From Longimicrobiales bacterium (GTDB lineage Bacteria; Gemmatimonadota; Gemmatimonadetes; Longimicrobiales; Gaopeijiaceae), in NCBI GenBank assembly GCA_951813395.1, contig OX638356.1, positions 3,484,501 through 3,548,500 on the forward strand: DNA of 64,000 nt, given 5' to 3'. The stretch's first letter is position 1. Each line of letters starts with the position of its first letter. The notes below the pieces were generated by a model that saw nothing but the letters and a program-made list of their open reading frames with translations, did not search any database and was not told the origin of the DNA. Below are positions 49,190-58,421 of this stretch, piece after piece. The translations under genes and the position numbers were made by a program.

Positions 49190-52100
49190 ATGCGCTGTTC
49201 CAGCCCCTCGGTCACCCATTCGGCCCGGCAGGCCGCCTTCTCGGTGGCCTCCAACCGTCTTCCCGTGTCGGCCCGTTTGCCCACACTCGCCGCCGCCGCG
49301 CTCCTCGCCGCCCCAATGTTCGCCGCCCCAATGTTCGCGGCCCCCCTCTCCGCGCAGGACACCGAGAACGGCGACGACTGGGACGTGACCCTCGCCCGGG
49401 GCGAGACCCGCGAGATCGATTTCACCACCGCAGAGGGAACGTGGATGTCGATGGACATCTCGCCCGACGGGAGCTGGATCCTGTTTGACCTGCTCGCTCA
49501 CGTCTACCGGGTTCCGGCGGACGGAGGGGGCGAGGCCGAACTTCTCACGGGCGGTACCGGTGTCGCCACGAACTACCACCCGCGCTACTCGCCCGACGGG
49601 TCGACGGTCGCGTTCATCAGCGACCGGGAGGGACAGAACAACCTGTGGCTGATGGACCCCGATGGCTCCAACCCGCGCCAGGTCTTCACCGACCTCGCGA
49701 CACGCGCCGTCGAGCCGGCCTGGTCCGCCGACGGCGAGTACATCTTCGTCAAGCTGCAGGACGTGGCCGCGGGTCGCGGCGCCACCGGGCGCAGCGGCAT
49801 CTGGATGTACCACAAGGACGGCGGCGACGGGATCCAGGTCGTCGGCGACCAGCCGCAGGCCGCGTGGCCCTCCCCGTCGGAAGACGGCCGGTATCTGTAC
49901 TTTCACGTCTACACGGGCCCGCCCGGACTGCAGGGCCGCGACGCGCTCGCGGGGCACTGGCAGGTGCGGCGCAAGGATCTGCGCACCGGCGAGATCGTCA
50001 ACATTACGGCCGGCACCGCCGCGCAGCAGGTGCGCGCCTCAAGCGGCAGCGCCTACGCGGCCGAGATCTCGCCCGACGGCCGCCACCTGGCCTTCGCCCG
50101 TCGGATCGCCGGCGGCACGATCTCGTACCGCGGCCACACGTTCGGCCCGCGCGCCGCGCTCTGGATCCGCGACCTCGAAACCGGGCGCGAACGCGTCGCG
50201 ATGGACCCCATCACCGTCGACAACGCCGAGGGGATCAAGACGATGCGCATCCTGCCCGGCTACAGCTGGAGCGCGGACGGGTCCCGCATTGTCATCACGC
50301 AGGGCGGCAAGATCCGGATGCTCGATGTCGCCAGCGGCGACGTGACCACCGTGCCGTTCACCGCCCGCATACAGCGTACCATCTCCGAGCTTGCCCGGGC
50401 CGACTTCCGCATCGACGACGGCCCCTTCGAGGCGAGGATGCTGCGCTGGTACGGCGCCTCGCGGGACGGCTCGCAAATCGCCTTCCAGTCCGTGGGCCGG
50501 GTCTGGATCGCTCCGGCTGACGGCGGCAACCCAACCCGCCTCACCAGCGGCGACGGCCCCCACGAATTCTCGCCTTCCTGGTCACCTGATGGACAGTGGA
50601 TCGCGTACACCACCTGGGACGGCGGCGAGGGCGGCCACGTCTGGAAGATCCCGGCCGGGGGCGGCACGCCCCAGCAACTCACCACTTCGCCGTCCGAGTA
50701 CGCCCACCCCGTGTGGGCCCCCGACGGCTCGGAGATCGTGGTGACGCGCGGCAGCGGCGCGGCGTCCCGCGCCAGGTCGGCTACGCAGAACCCGTACTGG
50801 GAGCTGTGGCGGGTCGCGGCCGACGGCGCCGGCGAAGAGCGCATCATGACCATCCCGGCCGGCGGCCCGGGCGGGTTGCTCGGCAACCGGCAGCAGATCA
50901 CGCGGGTGTCGTTCGGCCCGCAGGGGCGGATCCACTTCCCGGCGGGGCACACCTCGGGCGACGGCCCGGGCGCCACCGCCCTGATGTCGGTGCGCGGAGA
51001 CGGATCCGACCTGCAGGTGCACGCGACCATACCGTTTGGAGACGAGTTCGTGGTCTCACCGGAAGGGAACCGTGTGGCCTTCCAGGAGGGCGACAACGTT
51101 TTCTGGGCGCCACTGCCCCCGGGCGGGACGGGCGGCGATCCCGTTGCGCTCAGGAAGAGGGGCGCGCCGGTGCCGGTCACGCAGCTCACCACCGAGGGTG
51201 GCCTCTACCCCCGCTGGCTCGACAACGACCGGCTCGAATACGGGAGCGGCCAGAGCTTCTTCATCCACGACGCCGCGACGGGCGAAACCGACACCATGAC
51301 CATCCGGCTCAGCGTCGATCGCGTGATTCCGGAAGGCTCACTCGCCCTCACCAATGCACGCATCATCACCCTCGACAACCGCGCGGTCCACGACAACGCC
51401 ACCCTCGTCATCGAGGGCAGCCGGATCGCGTGCGTGGGCGACTGCGACACGTCGGGCGCCGACCGCACGATGGACATGACCGGCAAGACCATCGTACCCG
51501 GCTTCATCGACATGCACGCCCACCACTACCGCGAGCACAAGGGCCTCATCCCGAAGCGCGACTTCGAGTCGGCCATCTACCTCGCCTACGGGGTGACCGC
51601 CAACCTCGACAATTCGATGTGGTCGCAGAACGTGTTCGCCAGCGCCGAAATGATCCGCGCGGGTGCGGTCGTGGGCCCGAGAACCTACTCCACCGGCGAC
51701 CCCCTCTACCGCGGCGACGCCACCCGCCAGAACGACCTCTCCAGCTACGAGGTCGCCGAACAGAACATCAACCGCCTCGCATCGTGGGGCGCAACCGCGC
51801 TCAAGCAGTACCTGCAGCCGCGCCGCGACCAGCGCCAGTGGGTCTCGGACATCGCCCGCCGGAAGAACCTCATGGTCACGTCCGAGAACAACGATATTCC
51901 GTACACGATCGGGATGATGATGGACGGGCAGACCGCGTTCGAGCACCCCATGACGTACCTGCCGATGTACCGCGACCTGAGCACCTTCCTGGGCCAGGCC
52001 GAAGCAACGTACTCGCCGACCTTCGTCGTCGGCGGCATCGGTCCCTGGAACGAAGAATACTTCTTCGCCGAAGACGAGGTCTGGCTCGATCCGAAGCAGC

Positions 52101-52606
52101 GCGAATGGCTGCCCTGGCGCCAGGTTATCCCGCACATGCGCCGCCGCTGGGAGCGCCCCGACACCGACTACACGTATCCGCTCATCGCACTGGGAATGAT
52201 GGACGTGATCGAAGCCGGCGGCTGGGGTGCAATCGGCTCACACGGGCAGGCTCACGGGATCGCCTCACACTGGGAGATCTGGATGGTCGAAGCCGCCGCG
52301 GGGCCCATGGCCGCACTCGAGGTCGCGAGCCTGCACGGGGCCACCTTTCTCGGCGCCCAACGGGACATCGGTTCGATCGAGGTGGGCAAGCTGGCGGACG
52401 TACTCGTGCTGAACTCGAATCCCCTCGACGACATCCGCAACACGACCGACATCATGTACGTGGTGCAGGGCGGCATCGTGCGCGACGGCCTGACGCTCGA
52501 CGAGCTGTGGCCCAACCAGGTGCCCTACGGCGAGCACTGGTGGGTGGACCCGGCCGCGTGGCTGATGGACGACCGGCCGGTGGACTACTGGGACGGGAGG
52601 CGATAA
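49190..52606 (+). CDS. exported TolB/PD40 beta-propeller fused to amidohydrolase
   Basis: The 1,138-aa protein starts at ATG 49190 after GGAGGA; the longer upstream frame is unsupported. A signal region with a repeated AAPMFAAPMFAAPLSAQ precedes the mature part. Residues about 60-680 contain PD40/TolB-like blades with the S-P-D-G motif: DISPDGSWILFDL, RYSPDGSTVAFISDREGQNN, AWSADGEYIFVKL, SWSPDGQWIAYTTWDGG, VWAPDGSEIVVTRG. Residues about 690-1110 are an amidohydrolase with the metal motif FIDMHAHHYREHKG, an active-site Lys in ATALKQYLQP, His in IGSHGQAHGIASHWE, and the ending GSIEVGKLADVLVLNSNPLD. This fusion occurs widely in Gemmatimonadota and Bacteroidota; peptides or modified amino acids are likely substrates (inferred). 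Confidence 0.9.
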   Translation: MRCSSPSVTHSARQAAFSVASNRLPVSARLPTLAAAALLAAPMFAAPMFAAPLSAQDTENGDDWDVTLARGETREIDFTTAEGTWMSMDISPDGSWILFDLLAHVYRVPADGGGEAELLTGGTGVATNYHPRYSPDGSTVAFISDREGQNNLWLMDPDGSNPRQVFTDLATRAVEPAWSADGEYIFVKLQDVAAGRGATGRSGIWMYHKDGGDGIQVVGDQPQAAWPSPSEDGRYLYFHVYTGPPGLQGRDALAGHWQVRRKDLRTGEIVNITAGTAAQQVRASSGSAYAAEISPDGRHLAFARRIAGGTISYRGHTFGPRAALWIRDLETGRERVAMDPITVDNAEGIKTMRILPGYSWSADGSRIVITQGGKIRMLDVASGDVTTVPFTARIQRTISELARADFRIDDGPFEARMLRWYGASRDGSQIAFQSVGRVWIAPADGGNPTRLTSGDGPHEFSPSWSPDGQWIAYTTWDGGEGGHVWKIPAGGGTPQQLTTSPSEYAHPVWAPDGSEIVVTRGSGAASRARSATQNPYWELWRVAADGAGEERIMTIPAGGPGGLLGNRQQITRVSFGPQGRIHFPAGHTSGDGPGATALMSVRGDGSDLQVHATIPFGDEFVVSPEGNRVAFQEGDNVFWAPLPPGGTGGDPVALRKRGAPVPVTQLTTEGGLYPRWLDNDRLEYGSGQSFFIHDAATGETDTMTIRLSVDRVIPEGSLALTNARIITLDNRAVHDNATLVIEGSRIACVGDCDTSGADRTMDMTGKTIVPGFIDMHAHHYREHKGLIPKRDFESAIYLAYGVTANLDNSMWSQNVFASAEMIRAGAVVGPRTYSTGDPLYRGDATRQNDLSSYEVAEQNINRLASWGATALKQYLQPRRDQRQWVSDIARRKNLMVTSENNDIPYTIGMMMDGQTAFEHPMTYLPMYRDLSTFLGQAEATYSPTFVVGGIGPWNEEYFFAEDEVWLDPKQREWLPWRQVIPHMRRRWERPDTDYTYPLIALGMMDVIEAGGWGAIGSHGQAHGIASHWEIWMVEAAAGPMAALEVASLHGATFLGAQRDIGSIEVGKLADVLVLNSNPLDDIRNTTDIMYVVQGGIVRDGLTLDELWPNQVPYGEHWWVDPAAWLMDDRPVDYWDGRR

Positions 52607-52825
52607 CGGGTCACCCGCCGGCGGCTTCCGTGGGGCAAACGGGGACGACCGCGCACGCCAGCAGAAGCATATTGCGGTCACCTCTGCTGGACACCTGGGA
52701 GCCGGAGATTCGCATGACCGCTTTGAACTGGGGCCGCAACCGTCAGGAGAGGGCGATGGTGGCCGCCGCGATGACGTCCGCGAATCGTGCAGGTGGGCGT
52801 GGCCGACACGGCCTGAATCCGCCCG

Positions 52826-53647
52826 TCAGACAACCCGGCCGCGCATCGCCACCGCCCCTGTGGGGTCCAACGCTTCCACGACGCCGGATTCGGGCCGCCC
52901 CACCAGCGTGATCGGTTCATCCGCGAACAGCGGCGCCCGCGCCCGATAGCAGAAGCGCGACAGCGGCGCCCGGGCGTGCCGCCGGGCCGCATCGAGGAGC
53001 AGCAGCGCCGTGAGGGGGCCGTGCACGAGGAGGCCGCGGTAGCCCTCCCGTTCGGTGACGTATGGGTGGTCGTAGTGGATGCGGTGGCCATTGTACGTCA
53101 GCGCCGAGAACTGGAAGAGCGTGACGGTCGTCGGCAGGAACGTCTCGGTCCAGGCGTTGGGGACGGCCGGGGCGGCGTCAGGATTCCCGCGCGGGGCGGC
53201 TGACTCGGGCCCCGAGGCCGCGCGCCGTTCTGCATCCCGGTAGACGATCACCTGCTCTTCCTCCACACACGCGTCGCCGTCCTGCAGCAGCGTGTGGCCG
53301 ACCGTGACGAAAACGAGGCGGCCGCTCTTCCCCCTCTTCTCCTCCACTCCACGGACGCGGGATCGGAGTTGGGCGCGCGCTCCGATCCGCGCCGGGCGAA
53401 GCGAACGCAGCGCGCCACCCGCCCACATCCGCCGAGGCAGGCCGGTTTCGGGCATGAAGCTGCCCCGCCGCTCGTGTCCGTCGGGACCGAGGCTGGACGT
53501 GCGAACGGGTTTTCTGAAGTAGAGCCAGTGCCACCCGAGCGGGAGCGGATCGTCCTCACCAATGCCGGCCGGATCCCGGTCCAGAAGAGCCTGCATGGCC
53601 TGAGCCGGCCAGGGCGACAGAACCTCGGCGCGCACCCGCGTGTTCAT
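52826..53647 (-). CDS. MaoC/FAS1-like hotdog dehydratase (mesaconyl/itaconyl-CoA hydratase-like)
   Basis: This 273-aa double-hotdog protein is of the FAS1-like/HTD2 group, which includes mesaconyl-C4-CoA and itaconyl-CoA hydratases. The N-terminal hotdog contains PLPLGWHWLYFRKPV and MPETGLPRRMWAGG. The C-terminal one has the catalytic motif FQFSALTYNGHRIHYDHPYV followed by EGYRGLLVHGPLTALLL, with the hydratase Asp and His. It overlaps the upstream CitE-like gene by four bases (ATGA). Together with that lyase and the acyl-CoA dehydrogenase, it suggests degradation of a branched C5 dicarboxylyl-CoA. Confidence 0.82.
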   Translation of the reverse strand: MNTRVRAEVLSPWPAQAMQALLDRDPAGIGEDDPLPLGWHWLYFRKPVRTSSLGPDGHERRGSFMPETGLPRRMWAGGALRSLRPARIGARAQLRSRVRGVEEKRGKSGRLVFVTVGHTLLQDGDACVEEEQVIVYRDAERRAASGPESAAPRGNPDAAPAVPNAWTETFLPTTVTLFQFSALTYNGHRIHYDHPYVTEREGYRGLLVHGPLTALLLLDAARRHARAPLSRFCYRARAPLFADEPITLVGRPESGVVEALDPTGAVAMRGRVV

Positions 53648-54501
53648 GTGCCCGCTCGTCTGCGTTCAAGCACCCGCCGCGCCGCCTCCACAACCGGCCG
53701 GTCCACCATCCTGCCATCGAGGGACACGGCGCCTCCGCCCGCGCCCCGATCCGCCTCGATGATCCTCCGGGCCTGCTCCACCTCTTCCGGCGAGGGAGTG
53801 AAGACATCGTGAATGAACGGGACCTGCGCGGGGTGGATGGCCACCTTCCCCGTGAAGCCCAGCCGGCGGGCCCTTTCGGCCTCGGTGCGCAGCCTCGACA
53901 CGTCCCGGAAGTCGCGCGACGGCATGTCGATCACGTCCAGTCCGCCCAGGGCCGCGGCGTGCACAACCCTGGAGCGCGCGTAGAGGAGCGGCTCCCATTC
54001 GGGCTCGGCGCCCAGTTCCGCCGAGAGGTCGAAACCGCCGAACATGAGCGCCGCGACGGCGGGGCTGGCCATCCCGATGCCCGCCGCATTCTCGAGCGCG
54101 CGGGCGGTCTCGATGATCGGGAGGAGGGGAATGTCCTCGCCCAGGAGCTGTTGCGCCCTTCGGATCCCGTCCGCGGCCGCGACCTTGGGGATCATGAAGG
54201 CGTCGGGCTGCGGACAGCCGCCCAGGGCGGCCGCATCCATCCGGCCCTCGTTCGAGCCCGGTTCGTTGACGCGCACGATCACCGGGGGCCGGCGCCCGTG
54301 GCTGGCCGTATCGCACCTCGCAAGGAATGCGGCCACCGAATCACGCGCGCCCGCCTTCGCCGCCGGCGCGACCGCGTCCTCCAGGTCGACGCAGACCGCG
54401 TCGGCCCCCGCGGCCATGGCCTTGTCGCATCGGTCCGGGCGGTCGCCAGGCACAAAGAGGACCGAGCGGCAGGGCGGGAATCGCACTCGCGGCCCGGACA
54501 T
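53644..54501 (-). CDS. CitE-like CoA-ester lyase (HpcH/HpaI aldolase superfamily)
   Basis: The 285-aa (beta/alpha)8 lyase is of the citrate-lyase-beta/malyl-CoA lyase type. Visible features are CRSVLFVPGDRPDRCDKAM at the N-terminus, ADAVCVDLEDAVAP, the Arg in VIVRVNEPG, the metal-binding Glu in LLPIIETARALENA, and MFGGFDLSAELGAE for the second acidic ligand. GKVAIHPAQVPFIHDVFTPS closes the barrel as in family members. It cleaves a malyl- or citramalyl-CoA-type ester to acetyl-CoA or pyruvate plus partner. It overlaps the acyl-CoA dehydrogenase stop as TGATG. Confidence 0.88.
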   Translation of the reverse strand: MSGPRVRFPPCRSVLFVPGDRPDRCDKAMAAGADAVCVDLEDAVAPAAKAGARDSVAAFLARCDTASHGRRPPVIVRVNEPGSNEGRMDAAALGGCPQPDAFMIPKVAAADGIRRAQQLLGEDIPLLPIIETARALENAAGIGMASPAVAALMFGGFDLSAELGAEPEWEPLLYARSRVVHAAALGGLDVIDMPSRDFRDVSRLRTEAERARRLGFTGKVAIHPAQVPFIHDVFTPSPEEVEQARRIIEADRGAGGGAVSLDGRMVDRPVVEAARRVLERRRAGT

Positions 54502-55652
54502 CAGAACGACCGCGGCATGCCCAGCACATGCGTTGCCACATGGCTGAGCACCAGGTTGTTGGCCACGGGGGCGACCATGTAGAGCCGCGCCTCGCGGAAC
54601 TTGCGCTCGATCCCGTACTCCGACGCCATTCCCCAGCCCCCGAAGGTGTCCATCGCCGCGTTGGCCGCCTTCCAGGCCGCCCTGGACGCAAGGTACTTGG
54701 CCATGTTGGGACCGTGCCCGCGCGTCTCGCCGGCGTCGTACTCGCGGGCCGCCTCGTCCCTGACCGCAGCCGCCGCGCGCACGTCCATGTACGCGTCCGC
54801 GATCGGGAACTGGACCCCCTGGTTCTCGCCGATCGGGCGGTCGAAAACCTTGCGGGCGCTCGCGTAGTCGGACGCGCGGTCGACGAAGTACAGGCCGTCG
54901 CCGATGGACTCGGACGCCAGCAGGATGCGCTCGGCGTTCATCCCGGACATGATATGGCGGAAGCCTCTGCCCTCCTCGCCGATGCGATTCGCGGCCGGCA
55001 CCTCCAGGCCGTCGAAGAAGACCTCGCAGCTCTCGTGGTTGATCATCGTGTCGATGGCGCCGACGCGCACCCGGTCCCCGGCGTCCCGCAGGTCGACGAT
55101 GAACACGGAAAGGCCGCCGGTGCGCTTCTCGACCTCCGGCAGCGGCGTGGTTCGGGCCAGCAGAACCATCAGGTCGGACTGGCGCACGCGCGAGATGAAC
55201 ACCTTCTGCCCCCGAACCACGTACGTGTCGCCGCGGCGCTCGGCGAAGGTGCGGATGCGCGTGGTGTCCGAGCCGGCGTCGGGCTCGGTGACCGCAAATG
55301 CCTGCAACCGGAGTTCGCCCGCCGCGATCCCGGGCAGGAATCGCTGCTTCTGCTCGTCGGAGCCGTGCCGCAGCAGCGTCCCCATCGTGTACATCTGCGC
55401 GTGGCAGGCCCCCGAGTTCGCGCCCGACCGGTTGATCTCCTCAAGGATCACGCACGCCTCCCGCACCCCGAGGCCCATCCCGCCGTACTCCTCCGGGATC
55501 AGGCACGCCAGGTAGCCGGCCTCGGTCAGCGCGTCGACGAATTCGTGCGGGTACGCGCGCTCGTCGTCGGCGGCCTGCCAGTAGTCGTTGCCAAAGTCGG
55601 CGCAGAGGGCCCGTACGGCCGTCCGGAGCTGGTCGCGAAAGGGGTCGCTCAA
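54501..55652 (-). CDS. acyl-CoA dehydrogenase
   Basis: A 383-aa FAD-dependent acyl-CoA dehydrogenase. The N-terminal helical part contains EYGGMGLGVREACVILEEIN; the flavin/substrate region reads LQAFAVTEPDAGSDTTRIRT and VVRGQKVFISRVRQSD. The C-terminal helices have AMDTFGGWGMASEYGIERKF with the usual REARLYMVAPVAN. The start is a TTG whose TTGA overlaps the stop of the upstream amidohydrolase gene. It probably makes the unsaturated CoA ester that the MaoC-like enzyme hydrates and the lyase cleaves. The CoA-activating enzyme is not in the window. Confidence 0.9.
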   Translation of the reverse strand: MSDPFRDQLRTAVRALCADFGNDYWQAADDERAYPHEFVDALTEAGYLACLIPEEYGGMGLGVREACVILEEINRSGANSGACHAQMYTMGTLLRHGSDEQKQRFLPGIAAGELRLQAFAVTEPDAGSDTTRIRTFAERRGDTYVVRGQKVFISRVRQSDLMVLLARTTPLPEVEKRTGGLSVFIVDLRDAGDRVRVGAIDTMINHESCEVFFDGLEVPAANRIGEEGRGFRHIMSGMNAERILLASESIGDGLYFVDRASDYASARKVFDRPIGENQGVQFPIADAYMDVRAAAAVRDEAAREYDAGETRGHGPNMAKYLASRAAWKAANAAMDTFGGWGMASEYGIERKFREARLYMVAPVANNLVLSHVATHVLGMPRSF

Positions 55653-56968
55653 TGTCCCGTCGAGTGCATGTCGCGCCCACCCATGACGTGCTTGATCACC
55701 TGGCCGCCCAGCATGACGAAGCGCACGTCCCTCGTGACCTCGATGTCGTCGAGCGGGTTGCCGGGCACGGCGATGATGTCCGCGAGCAGCCCCTCCGCAA
55801 GGCGGCCGCGGTCGGGCGTGTCGAGGAGGTCGGCGGCGTGGATCGTCGCGGTGCGGAGCGCGTCCAGCTCGCTCATTCCCAGCTGCACGTAGATCCCGAA
55901 CTCGCCCGCGTTCTCGCCGTGCGGAAACACGCCCGCGTCCGTGCCGAACGCGATGGGCACGCCGCGCTCGATCGCCCGCTCCAGGCTCACGCGCATGACC
56001 GGAAGGATCTCCTCGGCCTTGCTGCGCACCAGCGCCGGGAGCGCGTCAAGGTCGATTCGGTCGGCGAGATACGTGGTCGGGACGAGGTACGTACCCTTCT
56101 CGATCATGAGGTTCATGATCTCGTCGGTGAGGATCGAGCCGTGCTCGATCGAGGCCACCCCGGCCTGCACCGCCGCCAGGATCCCCTCGGAGCCGTGCGC
56201 GTGGGCGGCGACCTTGATTCCGTGCCGCGCGGCCTCGTCGACCATCGCCGTGAGCTCTTCCAGCGTGTACTGCTGCGCGCCGACCGGGCCCTCCATGGAC
56301 AGCACGCCCGCCGTCGCGCACGTCTTGATCACCTGCGCGCCGTGCTTGATCTGGTAGCGGACCGCCTCGACGACCTCCCAGGGCCCGTCCGCGACGCCCT
56401 CCTCAACCCCGCCCTCACGCACGCCGGGCGCAAATCCCGTCACGTCGCAGTGGCCGCCCGTGATACCGAGCGGATGGCGCGAAGGGACCACCCGCGGCGC
56501 GGTGATGTGCCCGCTTTCGACCGCGTGCCCCAGCTCGACCGTGACGTCGCCCCCGTAGTCGCGCACGGTGGTGAATCCCGCCCGCACGGTGCGCCCGCCG
56601 AAGACGACCGCGTTGTATGCGCCCCACGCCTCGGTGCGCGTGACCGCATCGGTGAACGAGGTCGCGCTGATCTGGCCGGCGAGGTGCGTATGCGCGTCGA
56701 TGAAGCCGGGAAGCAGCGTCACGTCGCCGAGGTCCATGTCGTGCATCGCGTCGGGCACGGTCTCGGGGTTGACCGCCGTGATCACGCCGTCCTCGACGAC
56801 GATCACCGCGTCCGCGTGCATGGTGCCGGTCTCGACGTCGAGCATGCGCGCGGCGCGCAGCACGGTGGGGCCGTCGTACATGCCGTGGTGCTCCTGCGCG
56901 GCGATGGGCGTGGGTTGGAAGATTGCGGCAAGGGTCAGCAGCGCGAACAGAACTCGGTATTGCTTCAT
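55649..56968 (-). CDS. exported amidohydrolase (Xaa-Pro dipeptidase/imidazolonepropionase-like)
   Basis: The 439-aa protein starts at ATG 56968 (MKQYRVLFALLTLAAIFQPT) with a signal peptide ending in IAAQE. The amidohydrolase site is complete: FIDAHTHLAGQ, the carboxylated Lys in HGAQVIKTCATAGVLS, His in KVAAHAHGSEG and ASIEHGSILT, and Asp in AFGTDAGVFPHG. The segment SRHPLGITGGHCDVTGF is typical of prolidase-like members. It is the first gene of a four-gene overlapping operon with acyl-CoA dehydrogenase, lyase and dehydratase. The coupling of an exported hydrolase to a cytoplasmic CoA pathway is odd and may reflect shared nutrient supply. Confidence 0.88.
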   Translation of the reverse strand: MKQYRVLFALLTLAAIFQPTPIAAQEHHGMYDGPTVLRAARMLDVETGTMHADAVIVVEDGVITAVNPETVPDAMHDMDLGDVTLLPGFIDAHTHLAGQISATSFTDAVTRTEAWGAYNAVVFGGRTVRAGFTTVRDYGGDVTVELGHAVESGHITAPRVVPSRHPLGITGGHCDVTGFAPGVREGGVEEGVADGPWEVVEAVRYQIKHGAQVIKTCATAGVLSMEGPVGAQQYTLEELTAMVDEAARHGIKVAAHAHGSEGILAAVQAGVASIEHGSILTDEIMNLMIEKGTYLVPTTYLADRIDLDALPALVRSKAEEILPVMRVSLERAIERGVPIAFGTDAGVFPHGENAGEFGIYVQLGMSELDALRTATIHAADLLDTPDRGRLAEGLLADIIAVPGNPLDDIEVTRDVRFVMLGGQVIKHVMGGRDMHSTGH

Positions 56969-57063
56969 GGGTACCCATGCGGTTGGGGGATTGCCGACTG
57001 TTGAGGGCAGAGAGCAGAATAGATCCGATGTGGGGGCGTGACGCAACCGTGCTCCTCGCGGGA

Positions 57064-57200
57064 TCAGTCTCCCCTCCGTTTCGCCAGGTTCTCCGCATAC
57101 ATCGACGACTTTTCCAGCACCGGGTTCCGGTTGTAAGCTTCGGACTGCCCGGGTGGGATGCTGAGGTACTCCCACTCTTCCCCGCGGAAGGACCTGAAGC
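57064..57200 (-). pseudogene. possible C-terminal gene remnant
   Basis: On the minus strand a frame without start reads GEEWEYLSIPPGQSEAYNRN and then PVLEKSSMYAENLAKRRGD before a TGA at 57066-57064. The composition looks like a real protein end rather than noise. Upstream it runs into the M48 gene on the other strand, so only about 45 codons could remain. I do not recognise the family. Confidence 0.3.
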
Positions 57201-57212
57201 GGAGCGAAGCTG

Positions 57213-58364
57213 ATGCCCTGGACACTCGCGTTCACCGTCCTCGCGATGATCGGGATCGTGACCCTGGCGCTCGTACGCACCCTGCGTCCCGACCGCCAGG
57301 CGAGCGGATTGACCGAGTTCGGTGTTCTTCTGGCGGCCTACGCCGCCGTGTACGGGCCGGTGGGCCTCGGGTTCGTGATGGTCTACGAAATCGACCCCGA
57401 CCTCTCGGGTCTGTCGCCGTTCGTCGCTGGTGCGACGATGGGGGGCCTGATTGCCGTCCTGGTGGCCGGCGGCCTTTGGCTGGCAACGGCGCTGGCTCTG
57501 TGGGTGCTGCGCCGTCCACTCGAACTGCCCTCGAGGCGGGTGGGCGTGCGATGGGCGGTGCTGTTGGTTGGTGCCGTCGCCCTGGTGTTCGGCTTGGCGA
57601 TGCCGGTGTTCGAAGCACTGGAAGACCGCAGTTCGGCATGGCTGTGGATCGCCATGGGCCTGTTCTACGCCGCCTTCTTCATGGCTCAGTCGTTTGTGGT
57701 GCCATGGTTGACGTTCCTCCGTCTGCCGCGCCTGGGTGAATCGCCGGATTCCGGAGATCTGCAGCCGTGGGTGGACAAGGTCATGATCCGTCACGGGAAG
57801 CGGCCGATTGTAGTACGGGTGTACGAAGGCAGCCTGGTGAACGCGTTCGTGCTGTGGGGGATCCGCGGGCCGTGGCTGCTGGTCGGGGAAGGTCTGCTTC
57901 GGAAGATGTCGCGCAGTGAGGTGCGGGCCGTCCTCGCGCACGAGATCGCCCACCTCCTTCGCCGCGACCACGTGCGGCTGTTGCTCTCGGGAATGGTGTG
58001 GGCAGCAGCGATGACCGTGTGCACCATGCTCGTGATTGCCCCGCTCTACGAAGCTGATCGCGACGTATTCGGGGTCATGGCAACTGCTACCGCCAATACA
58101 CTGTACTTCGTGGCCCTTGGGTTTGCTATGCGCCGCATGGAGTACGCGACGGATCGCGTGGCGGTCGGCTTGCTGGACGGACAGGACGGACCGCTCGCCA
58201 CTGCCCTTGAGAAGTTGGCCCTGCTAAAGAAGACGCCGTTGAATCACAAGAGCTTGACGCACCCGTCCGTGCAGGATCGGATCGAGGCGATCAACAGGGA
58301 ATCCATGCAAAGGCAGCAGACCTCACCTGCGCTGACGGAGTGCTCGGATCATACGCTGGCATAA
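57213..58364 (+). CDS. M48-family membrane metalloprotease
   Basis: A 383-aa integral membrane protease. Four hydrophobic helices occupy the first half (AFTVLAMIGIVTLALVRTL to FYAAFFMAQSFVVPWLTFL). The zinc motif HEIAH lies in SEVRAVLAHEIAHLLRRDHV, with a third ligand Glu in FAMRRMEYATDRVAVGLLD. Before it is VNAFVLWGIRGPWLLVGEGL, as in HtpX/M48 proteases. Two more helices follow the zinc motif, and HPSVQDRIEAINRE is the usual M48 ending. It probably degrades misfolded membrane proteins. It is divergent from the amidohydrolase operon with 244 bases between starts. Confidence 0.88.
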   Translation: MPWTLAFTVLAMIGIVTLALVRTLRPDRQASGLTEFGVLLAAYAAVYGPVGLGFVMVYEIDPDLSGLSPFVAGATMGGLIAVLVAGGLWLATALALWVLRRPLELPSRRVGVRWAVLLVGAVALVFGLAMPVFEALEDRSSAWLWIAMGLFYAAFFMAQSFVVPWLTFLRLPRLGESPDSGDLQPWVDKVMIRHGKRPIVVRVYEGSLVNAFVLWGIRGPWLLVGEGLLRKMSRSEVRAVLAHEIAHLLRRDHVRLLLSGMVWAAAMTVCTMLVIAPLYEADRDVFGVMATATANTLYFVALGFAMRRMEYATDRVAVGLLDGQDGPLATALEKLALLKKTPLNHKSLTHPSVQDRIEAINRESMQRQQTSPALTECSDHTLA

Positions 58365-58421
58365 TGACTGCATATTAGCTACACTATGCTTTCGCTATTC
58401 GAACACGGAGGCATGGCACAG

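Noticed and set aside
48956-52606. Longer start (48956) for the TolB-amidohydrolase gene
   Set aside because: The extra 78 codons run through the tandem repeat and palindrome; ATG 49190 has GGAGGA and begins the signal-peptide region.
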